From NCBI GenBank assembly GCA_022565655.1, contig JAIUMG010000087.1, positions 1-11,370 of the forward strand: DNA of 11,370 bases, read 5' to 3'. The position numbers and the translations under genes are program-made. This DNA comes from Alkalimonas sp. (GTDB taxonomy: Bacteria > Pseudomonadota > Gammaproteobacteria > Enterobacterales > Alteromonadaceae). Below, piece by piece: positions 1-5,704 of this stretch; within the stretch, counting starts at the first letter, position 1, and each line of letters begins with the position of its first letter. The notes under the pieces were generated by a model. It worked only from the letters and a program-made list of their open reading frames with translations. It searched no databases and was not told where the DNA came from.

Positions 1-620
1 CCGGTATTCATTAAATCCTGACAGGCTTTGGTATAAATAAAAGGATCAAGGTGCTCGCTGGTTTTGTCGGCAGGGAGCATGGCCAATAGCCAATAGTTCG
101 CGCGCCGCCAGGTGCGCTCGAAGGTAGAAAAATTAAGGTGATGCGCTTCAGTGACTCCGGTATGCAGGATCACTTGTTTGGCGTTCATGTCATAACCGAT
201 CACTACTGCATAATGCCACTGCGGCAGCCAGCCGATGGAGTTATTCTGCAGCACAATCACCGGAATATCATCCGCCACCAGACTGAGTAGCTGGCTCATA
301 TCAGCACGATGCTGGGTATAAGCCACCATACCAAGCTGCCGGGTCGCTGCGGCCATTTCAATTTGTAGCGTACCTTCCAACGCTGGCGTAAAGGTTGCCG
401 GGGCAATATCGTCCGGGCTTTTGTTCAGCCCATGAAAGCCAGCCACTTCAGCTAAGGTTGTGGGGCCGCAGAAAAACTCCTGCTGCGGATAAAAAGGTAC
501 TTCGTCAATTAGGTAATTGCTGGCAATGGCTGGGGGCGCTGCCAATAATTGTTTGGTTTGAGGTGGGGTCTGACAGGCTGTCAGCACCAGAAGTATCAAA
601 GCGAACAGACCAGCACGCAT
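1..620 (-). CDS. PA2778-family C39-like cysteine peptidase lipoprotein (C-terminus off the left edge)
   Basis: I translated this frame by hand; 206 codons are visible and the gene runs out of the window at its 3' end. Residues 1-16 form a lipoprotein signal ending in the lipobox LTAC (Cys16), so the mature protein should be membrane-anchored and outside the cytoplasm. A papain-like C39-type core follows: FFCGPTTL with the likely nucleophile Cys51, preceded by Gln46/47, and WHYAVVIGYD with the likely catalytic His136. This arrangement, and the PA2779-type gene directly upstream, match the PA2778 family of predicted cysteine peptidases, whose substrate is unknown. The ATG start lies 30 nt after the upstream stop, has no good Shine-Dalgarno sequence, and sits inside a 10-bp hairpin, so translation may be coupled to the upstream gene. 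An in-frame TTG eight codons earlier is an alternative start. The family call is fairly sure; peptidase activity is inferred. Confidence 0.82.
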   Translation of the reverse strand, partial: MRAGLFALILLVLTACQTPPQTKQLLAAPPAIASNYLIDEVPFYPQQEFFCGPTTLAEVAGFHGLNKSPDDIAPATFTPALEGTLQIEMAAATRQLGMVAYTQHRADMSQLLSLVADDIPVIVLQNNSIGWLPQWHYAVVIGYDMNAKQVILHTGVTEAHHLNFSTFERTWRRANYWLLAMLPADKTSEHLDPFIYTKACQDLMNT

Positions 621-629
621 GCTGGTCTG
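606..629 (-). promoter_or_regulatory. Perfect 10-bp hairpin over the peptidase start codon
   Basis: CAGACCAGCA and TGCTGGTCTG are perfect reverse complements separated by four bases. On the minus-strand transcript the ATG (620-618) lies at the stem/loop boundary, and the region where a ribosome binding site would be is in the stem. No U-run follows, so it does not look like an intrinsic terminator. It could limit independent initiation and make translation depend on ribosomes arriving from the PA2779-type gene. The structure is seen in the sequence; its role is inferred. Confidence 0.5.
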
Positions 630-650
630 CTGTAATTCAGGCTTCAAGAA

Positions 651-1046
651 CTAAGAACCGATTGGCCGGATAAAAGGATAAACGTTGGTAATACCCATCA
701 GGTCAAGCACTGCCACAACCACCAGCACGGTGATGATGGTACCGACAACGCCACCTGCAGGCATGTCGTTCAACTGGCTGTTAAAGGCTTCCAGCTCGGC
801 ATTGGTCATGTTGGCGATACGCAATTTAGCATCAGCCGGGCTGACACCCAGTGCCATCAGTTTCGACTGCACTTGAGCATCGTCGACAAAGGACAACACT
901 TGCTGCTTGTTGAATTGATGTTGTTGGTCAGCGATAACCTGATCAGAGGTGTATATCCCTGCGGTTGCCTGACTCATAGTAAAAGTTAGCGTACCGAAAA
1001 CTAATATCGCACCGACGACACTGGACTTTATTATTTTATTCATCAT
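651..1046 (-). CDS. PA2779-family small exported protein with C-terminal membrane segment
   Basis: The protein has 131 residues. Residues 1-29 form a Sec-type signal peptide (basic start, hydrophobic core, SQATAG near the predicted cut). A polar, probably helical middle includes the run LGVSPADAKLRIANMTNAEL, followed by MPAGG, a hydrophobic stretch of about 18 residues (VVGTIITVLVVVAVLDLM) and a short NVYPFIRPIGS tail. This order is typical of the PA2779 family, usually found beside PA2778-family peptidases as it is here. Function is unknown. The start at 1046 follows AAGGA by seven bases; a second ATG follows directly at 1043. The frame stays open to 1172, but that stretch is promoter-like and encodes nothing signal-like, so I exclude it. 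The gene is first in an operon with the peptidase. Family assignment is confident; no activity can be proposed from the sequence alone. Confidence 0.85.
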   Translation of the reverse strand: MMNKIIKSSVVGAILVFGTLTFTMSQATAGIYTSDQVIADQQHQFNKQQVLSFVDDAQVQSKLMALGVSPADAKLRIANMTNAELEAFNSQLNDMPAGGVVGTIITVLVVVAVLDLMGITNVYPFIRPIGS

Positions 1047-1098
1047 GTATAGATCCTTGAACTTATTGTTTTTCGGACAAACTTCGTTTTTTGATGGA

Positions 1099-1141
1099 GT
1101 ACATTGATAATGTACATAATTTACTAGGCGAACACTATCAA
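1099..1141 (-). promoter_or_regulatory. Putative promoter and 17-bp inverted repeat upstream of the PA2779/PA2778 operon
   Basis: On the minus strand TTGATA (1141-1136) and TATGTA (1118-1113) are separated by 17 bases, a plausible but weak sigma70 promoter. The perfect inverted repeat GTACATT-ATC-AATGTAC (1099-1115) overlaps the -10 box and the likely start of transcription, as a repressor operator would. The repeat is seen directly; promoter and operator roles are inferred. The rest of the 1047-1193 gap shows nothing else clear. Confidence 0.4.
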
Positions 1142-1193
1142 GAGTAGTTGGTTTAGCTGTGCTATGCAACAAAGGGTGTGAAGCACATGTTGT

Positions 1194-2102
1194 TTATAAT
1201 TTACGAGCAACTTCTAAAATCTGGTTGCGAAGCCAAACATGAGCTGGATCATAATGCTGCCTTTCATGCCAGATCATAGATAGGGTGAATGGCTTTATTT
1301 CTAGAGGTAGTTCGAGTATTTCAATAGGGACTGACCGTGCAATTCGATGGGCCAATCTTCGGGGGATGGTTAGTATTAAATCACTCTCGGTCACAATCAT
1401 GGGAGCAACCAAGAAGTGAGGCGTTCGCACTGCGATTCTTCTTGTGAGACCGTGTTGCGATAACGCGTCATCCACGGCACTCCTTCCCTGTCCAGTAATG
1501 ATGACGGACAGATGTGACAACGAGACAAAGCTTTTCAGCGTCAATGGCTCGGCGATGATAGGGTGCCCTTGACGAACCACACAGACAAAATCTTCATCAT
1601 AGAGTCGCCTGCTGTAAAACCGTCCAGGCAGCCCATCGAAAGAACCAACGGCCAGATCCGCGCCCCCCTGAGCAATCAAATCGACGTTGTCGCCTGCTTG
1701 TGTCGGCATGATTAGATCAATGCCGGGTGCCAATGAGGCAAGCTTAGTGACCAGCTTAGGCATTAATAACAGAGCTAAATGATCTGCGGTGGCAACAGTA
1801 AAACGCCCTGATGCGGTGGCTGGATGAAATTCGGAAGGTGCGACGATTGCGCGTGCATCATCCAGCAACTTGGTTACCGGTGCCGACAGGGCGAGTGCTC
1901 TTGGTGTTAACTCCCACCCGTTGGCTGTTCGCACCAAAATTCGATCGTTCAACAATCGGCGCAAGCGATCCAAACCCCGACTTGCGGCAGGCTGGCTAAA
2001 GCCTAAGCGTGCGGCCGCACCTGTAACGCTGCCTTCTTTCAGCAAGGCGTCAAACAACTTGAGTAGATTGAGATCGACCTCGCCAATATCCGGTTTTTGC
2101 AT
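1194..2102 (-). CDS. LysR-type transcriptional regulator
   Basis: The protein has 302 residues, the usual length for this family. Residues 9-68 form the N-terminal winged helix-turn-helix, with the characteristic run VTGAAARLGFSQPAASRGLDRLR followed by LLNDRILVRTANGWELTPRA. Residues about 98-295 form the periplasmic-binding-protein-like effector domain, starting FTVATADHLALLLMPKL. The wording of this domain and the ending (WHERQHYDPAHVWLRNQI) resemble the NahR/LinR/DntR/NodD-like branch, whose members often sense small aromatic ligands; the ligand here cannot be read from the sequence. The gene is divergent from the NmrA-like oxidoreductase with 92 bases between the two starts, the classic layout for a regulator of the adjacent gene and of itself. 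The ATG at 2102 has only a weak AGG upstream. The family is certain; target and ligand are inferred or unknown. Confidence 0.93.
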   Translation of the reverse strand: MQKPDIGEVDLNLLKLFDALLKEGSVTGAAARLGFSQPAASRGLDRLRRLLNDRILVRTANGWELTPRALALSAPVTKLLDDARAIVAPSEFHPATASGRFTVATADHLALLLMPKLVTKLASLAPGIDLIMPTQAGDNVDLIAQGGADLAVGSFDGLPGRFYSRRLYDEDFVCVVRQGHPIIAEPLTLKSFVSLSHLSVIITGQGRSAVDDALSQHGLTRRIAVRTPHFLVAPMIVTESDLILTIPRRLAHRIARSVPIEILELPLEIKPFTLSMIWHERQHYDPAHVWLRNQILEVARKL

Positions 2103-2194
2103 GGTGAATATAACCTGTATGCATTTTTAGTATGTTGGTGGATTGTATAGTATTCCTCACAACGAATCTATCAAGGTTCTCAACCAGAGGAAGA
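2103..2194. promoter_or_regulatory. Divergent promoter region between the lysR-type gene and the oxidoreductase gene
   Basis: This AT-rich 92-bp gap must hold both promoters. A good -10 match TATAGT (2146-2151) faces the oxidoreductase gene, but its -35 is poor, as is common at activator-dependent LysR targets. On the other strand TTGATA is followed after 16 bases by TACTAT, a weak candidate for the regulator gene. I could not pick out a convincing T-N11-A LysR box. Confidence 0.35.
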
Positions 2195-3085
2195 ATGATG
2201 AACACTACCGAATTGTATGTTGTAACAGGCGCTACAGGCCGAACAGGATCTGCTGCTGCAAAAACATTGCTCCATGCCGGAAAACGTGTGCGGGTTGTCG
2301 TGCGAGATAAGCCAAAGGGGGAAATGTGGGCGGCTCTTGGCGCTGAAGTCGCGGTGGCTGATTTCTCAGACCGCTCTGCCTTATGCAAAGCATTTGCTGG
2401 TGCGAACGGTGCCTACATCGTCAGCCCTCCGCAGTACTCGTCTGAAAATCTTTATTCACAGGCTGAATCGATGGCTCACTCGATTGCGGAGGCGGCAAGA
2501 GTAGCGAAGTTACCCAAACTGGTTGCCCTCTCGTCAATCGGCGCAGAGCAAATTGCGGGAACTGGCTGGATCGCCATGAATCGCATGCTTGAGGAGTCCT
2601 TAAGAGATACTGGATTAGATGTAACGTTTCTTCGTGCCGCCTACTTTATGGAAAACTGGGAGGCGCTGGTTAAAATGGCTGTTCAGCAGCGTAAATTATT
2701 CAGCTTTCTTTCACCGTTGAATCAAAAATTCCCGATGATTGCAACAGCTGATATCGGCCGAATAGCTGCCGAAGCTCTCTGTGAAAATTGGGAAGGTGTG
2801 CGTATTGTTGATCTAGAAGGTCCCGCCAGATATTCACCGAATGATATCGCGAAGTACTTATCCCTGAAATTCGGAGGCGCGATACCATCCGCCTCAATAG
2901 CTGAATCAGATTGGGGGCAGTCAATAGCTGGCCAAGGTTTTTCATCAGCGGCCATCTCTGGATTTATTGAAATGACCCAAGGGATTAACTCTGGCTACAT
3001 AGCCTTTCATGATGGATTGAACCTTGAGCGTCGTCTGGGGAGCGTGCAGATAGATGCGGTGATTGATGCACTTGCAGTAGGGTAA
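2195..3085 (+). CDS. NmrA-like NAD(P)-binding oxidoreductase (atypical SDR)
   Basis: The protein has 296 residues. The N-terminus YVVTGATGRTGSAAAKTLL (residues 8-26) is a Rossmann nucleotide-binding loop (GATGRTG, 12-18). Arg37 at the end of the second strand (VVVRD) favours NADP(H). The later landmarks LSSIGAE (112-118), FLRAAYFMENW (145-155) and FPMIATADIGRIAAEAL (179-195) are typical of NmrA/QorB-like atypical short-chain dehydrogenases. The classical Tyr-x-x-x-Lys catalytic pair is not seen; the equivalent stretch reads GWIAMNRMLEE. It may therefore be a quinone or small-molecule reductase, or an NADP sensor. GAGG lies four bases before ATG 2195 and seven before ATG 2198, so either start is possible; the extension to 2132 lacks a site and is rejected. 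It is probably controlled by the divergent LysR-type regulator. The family is confident; the substrate is unknown. Confidence 0.88.
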   Translation: MMNTTELYVVTGATGRTGSAAAKTLLHAGKRVRVVVRDKPKGEMWAALGAEVAVADFSDRSALCKAFAGANGAYIVSPPQYSSENLYSQAESMAHSIAEAARVAKLPKLVALSSIGAEQIAGTGWIAMNRMLEESLRDTGLDVTFLRAAYFMENWEALVKMAVQQRKLFSFLSPLNQKFPMIATADIGRIAAEALCENWEGVRIVDLEGPARYSPNDIAKYLSLKFGGAIPSASIAESDWGQSIAGQGFSSAAISGFIEMTQGINSGYIAFHDGLNLERRLGSVQIDAVIDALAVG

Positions 3086-3128
3086 AAGCCTATCTTACTA
3101 GTGGAACACCGAATCAAAAAATGCTGGC

Positions 3129-4598
3129 TCAAAAAGCAAAAATCCTCTCTACCAACAGATAACAAAAGGCACTGATTACCACAATCGCCATAATATTTAG
3201 CGCAAAGCCGGCTTTCACCATATCAATGATCTTCAACTTACCGGAGGCAAACACAATGGCGTTGGGTGGTGTGGCGACTGGCATCATAAAGGCGCAGCTA
3301 GCAGCGAGGGCGGCTGGCACGACTAACATGGCGACACTGGTATCGAGCGCGAGGGCAACTGGGCCAAGCAGTGGCAGGAAGCCGGCTGCTGTCGCTGTGT
3401 TGCTGGTGACTTCGGTTAAGAAAATAATAATGCTGGTCACCAGCACCACCAGCAGTAGAATGGATAGCCCATCCAGACCACCGACTTGCAAGGCGATAAA
3501 ATCGGCCAGCCCTGATTTTTGAATTTGGCCGGCTAAGGCCAAACCGCCACCAAACAGCAATAAAATACCCCAGGGTAGCTTTTTAGTATCGTCCCAGTTC
3601 AGAATACGCTGACCACTTCTCCAATTGATCGGCACAATAAACAGCAGGCTGGCGGCCATCAGGGCAATGATGGTGTCATCCAGCGGCCAGCCGGTGATGT
3701 TTTGCACAAACTGACGGGAGATCCAGCCAATGGCGGCAAAAGCAAAAATGGCCAGTACCCGCTTTTCAGCGGTAGTGATAGGGCCGAGTTGCTGCAGCTC
3801 TTGCTGAAAAAGACCACGGGTATCCTGCAGGCTGGTCTGATCCAACTGAAAGGCCAGTTTGGTGAGCCAGAACCAGCAAAGGATCAACAGCGTAATGGCA
3901 ATAGGTACGCCCAGCAGCATCCATTGGGCAAAACCCACCTGAACATCGTAGTTGCTTTGCAGGTAGGCGGCTAACAAGGCATTGGGCGGGGTACCAATTA
4001 AGGTGGCTACACCGCCGATACTGGCTGAATATGCGATAGCCAGCATCATCGGCTTGGCAATGCTGCTTTCGTTGCCATCCTGATGCGACTCTTGCAGCGC
4101 GATGATAGAAAGTGCAATAGGTAGCATCATCACCGAGGTCGCTGTATTGGACATCCACATGGATAGAAAAGCGGTCACCGCCATCAGGCCAGCGATTTGC
4201 TGAGCAGGTTTGCTGCCGACAATCAGCATCACATGCAAGGCGATACGGCGATGCAACTCCCAGCGTTCCATGGCTATCGACAACAGGAAACCACCCAAAA
4301 ATAAGAAAATCAACGGGTGGGCATAAGGTGCAGTAACCGCGGCCAGATTATCAAGCCCAAGCAATGGGATCAGGATAATGGGCAGCAACGAAGTGACTGG
4401 AATTGGAACTGCTTCGCTGATCCACCAAATGGCCATCCAGGTTGTTAAAGCGGCGATCAGCCAGGCATGCTGACTCATGCCTTCAAAAGGGACGGCTATA
4501 TTGCTAAGCAGGACAAAACTGAGTGGCCCCGCAAGTAAAGGGATCAGATAGCGCATTTTCGCTGAAAAAAGCATAGCGGTTCCATGTAAAAATTGCAT
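3129..4598 (-). CDS. SLC13/DASS-family sodium:anion symporter (dicarboxylate or sulfate type)
   Basis: This is a very hydrophobic protein of up to 489 residues with about 11-12 membrane segments, matching the Na_sulph_symp family (VcINDY-like). Both halves carry the diagnostic SNT motifs, MSNTATSVMMLP (150-152) and TSNTATAAGFLP (399-401). Each is followed by a Pro-Pro-Asn element (GTPPNAL near 202-208, ATPPNAI near 442-448); these contribute to the substrate and sodium sites. An amphipathic stretch at 250-280 separates the two repeats. It most likely imports C4-dicarboxylates or a related divalent anion with sodium; sulfate cannot be excluded. The start is uncertain: ATG 4598 has no ribosome site, ATG 4574 (481 aa) has GGA six bases upstream, and ATG 4556 (475 aa) begins with the usual cytoplasmic MRYLIPLLAGP. 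I give the longest frame. The gene converges with the NmrA-like gene (43 bases apart) and diverges from the aldo/keto reductase. Confidence 0.88.
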   Translation of the reverse strand: MQFLHGTAMLFSAKMRYLIPLLAGPLSFVLLSNIAVPFEGMSQHAWLIAALTTWMAIWWISEAVPIPVTSLLPIILIPLLGLDNLAAVTAPYAHPLIFLFLGGFLLSIAMERWELHRRIALHVMLIVGSKPAQQIAGLMAVTAFLSMWMSNTATSVMMLPIALSIIALQESHQDGNESSIAKPMMLAIAYSASIGGVATLIGTPPNALLAAYLQSNYDVQVGFAQWMLLGVPIAITLLILCWFWLTKLAFQLDQTSLQDTRGLFQQELQQLGPITTAEKRVLAIFAFAAIGWISRQFVQNITGWPLDDTIIALMAASLLFIVPINWRSGQRILNWDDTKKLPWGILLLFGGGLALAGQIQKSGLADFIALQVGGLDGLSILLLVVLVTSIIIFLTEVTSNTATAAGFLPLLGPVALALDTSVAMLVVPAALAASCAFMMPVATPPNAIVFASGKLKIIDMVKAGFALNIMAIVVISAFCYLLVERIFAF

Positions 4599-4695
4599 AC
4601 GAATTCTAAAGATACTTCAAGTGTATGTGGATGCCAGGGTGCAGGCAAGAGTGTTATAGTCGAAGTACATGTATTGATTAGGAACACTGTACCTG
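4599..4695. promoter_or_regulatory. Overlapping divergent promoters (symporter / aldo-keto reductase)
   Basis: Toward the reductase (plus strand) there is an extended -10, TGTTATAGT (4652-4660), with ATGCCA 18 bases upstream as a weak -35; transcription would start near 4667. Toward the symporter (minus strand) TTGCCT (4648-4643) and TACACT (4625-4620) are exactly 17 bases apart. The two promoters lie across each other, so polymerases would compete, or one regulator could serve both. The calls are by eye only. Confidence 0.42.
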
Positions 4696-5661
4696 ATGAC
4701 GTTTCCACTTCAACAGTCATGGCCAACTCTGAGTCGACTGGTATTCGGCTGTATGCATTTAGGCGGCAGCTGGGATCAAAGCTCGCTAAACTCAGAGGAC
4801 AGACATAAAGCCTTTGCTGCACTTGAAACCGCACTGGAGCAAGGCATCAACTGTTTTGATCATGCCGATATCTATACCCATGGTAAATCAGAGCAAGTTT
4901 TTGGTGAGTTTTTGCGCCAGCAGCCGTTGGCTCGCGAGCAACTGCTGATCCAAAGCAAATGTGGTATCCGCTTTGCTGATGAGCAACACGTTGGTCGCTA
5001 TGACTTTTCCTCCCAACACATTCGCAGCAGCGTTGAAGCCTCGCTGCGTCGTTTGCAAACCGATTATCTGGATCTGCTGTTGTTGCATCGGCCGGATCCG
5101 CTGATGCAGCCTGAACAAGTGGCTGAGGTATTCAGTCAGTTGCAGCATGAGGGGAAAGTCCGGGCGTTTGGGGTATCTAACATGGCCTGGCCACAGCTGC
5201 AGTTATTGCAGCGGCATCTGGCCGAACCGTTGGCCGTCAATCAGCTGCAAATGAGCCTGGCCGACCACCATTGGTTGGAAGAAACGGTGCTGACCGGCAT
5301 GCCGATGGGAGCCAATGTGCACTTTGCTGCCGGCACCGTCGAGTATTGTCAGTTGCATGCGATACAGCTGCAAGCCTGGGGCAGTTTGGCGCAAGGTTTG
5401 TATAGCGGTGGTCGCTCAGCAGAAACCGCGGCGGAGCAAGCGACTGCTTTGTTGGTGCAACAGCTGGCGGCGGCTTATCAGACGTCCGCTGAGGCGGTGG
5501 TTCTGGCCTGGCTGATGCGTCATCCTGCTATGATCCAGCCGGTGATAGGGACGCTGTCCCCTAAGCGGATCAAAGCTTGTCAGCAGGCCTTGTCGGTTGA
5601 ACTGAGCCGGGAGCATTGGTATCAGTTGTATGTCACTGCGCGAGGGCAGCCGCTGCCGTAA
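4696..5661 (+). CDS. Aldo/keto reductase, YdhF-like
   Basis: The protein has 321 residues and should be a cytosolic NADP(H)-dependent TIM-barrel oxidoreductase. The AKR catalytic set is present and correctly ordered: Asp55 and Tyr60 in FDHADIY, Lys88 in IQSKCG, and His131 in LLLLHRPDPL. GKVRAFGVSN (153-162) is the strand-6 family signature, and PVIGTLSPKRI near the C-terminus is the usual cofactor-binding region. HADIY, SKCGI, DYLDLLLLHRPDPLM and GVSN closely resemble E. coli YdhF (about 298 aa), whose physiological substrate is not established; this protein is slightly longer. Fold and chemistry are confident, the substrate unknown. The start at 4696 has only a distant AGGA upstream, so initiation looks weak. 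A terminator follows the stop codon. Confidence 0.9.
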   Translation: MTFPLQQSWPTLSRLVFGCMHLGGSWDQSSLNSEDRHKAFAALETALEQGINCFDHADIYTHGKSEQVFGEFLRQQPLAREQLLIQSKCGIRFADEQHVGRYDFSSQHIRSSVEASLRRLQTDYLDLLLLHRPDPLMQPEQVAEVFSQLQHEGKVRAFGVSNMAWPQLQLLQRHLAEPLAVNQLQMSLADHHWLEETVLTGMPMGANVHFAAGTVEYCQLHAIQLQAWGSLAQGLYSGGRSAETAAEQATALLVQQLAAAYQTSAEAVVLAWLMRHPAMIQPVIGTLSPKRIKACQQALSVELSREHWYQLYVTARGQPLP

Positions 5662-5664
5662 CCG

Positions 5665-5702
5665 CTTAAGCCAACTCAGGGCTGAGGTTGGCTTAAGTTT
5701 TA
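5665..5702 (+). terminator. Intrinsic terminator after the aldo/keto reductase gene
   Basis: CTTAAGCCAACTCAG (5665-5679) pairs with CTGAGGTTGGCTTAAG (5682-5697), about 15 bp with one bulged G; the outer pairs are perfect. TTTTA follows on the plus strand, four bases after the stop codon. The hairpin also lies just past the stop of the converging tubulin-like gene and might serve it, but the minus-strand transcript has no U-run after the stem. Confidence 0.75.
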
Positions 5703-5704
5703 CA

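Noticed and set aside
395..673. Plus-strand 92-codon frame opposite the peptidase gene
   Set aside because: It lies antisense to a gene with a clear lipobox and C39 motifs, and its translation resembles no protein family.
1047..1172. Upstream extension of the PA2779-family gene
   Set aside because: It would place 42 residues before a good signal peptide, lacks a ribosome site and overlaps the promoter and inverted repeat; AAGGA supports the start at 1046.
1160..1196. Possible terminator hairpin after the LysR-type gene
   Set aside because: The short CAACA/TGTTG and TGTG/CACA pairings are asymmetric and no T-run follows, so it is not a credible intrinsic terminator.
2050..2388. Minus-strand 112-codon frame across the lysR-type/oxidoreductase gap
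   Set aside because: It overlaps the starts of two confident divergent genes in other frames and shows no recognisable domain.
3086..3128. Possible bidirectional terminator between the converging oxidoreductase and symporter genes
   Set aside because: A T-rich patch is present on the minus strand but only 3-4 bp stems can be formed.
3766..4158. Minus-strand 130-codon frame inside the symporter gene
   Set aside because: It is an out-of-frame shadow of a membrane protein with intact SNT motifs before and after it, so it is not evidence of a frameshift.
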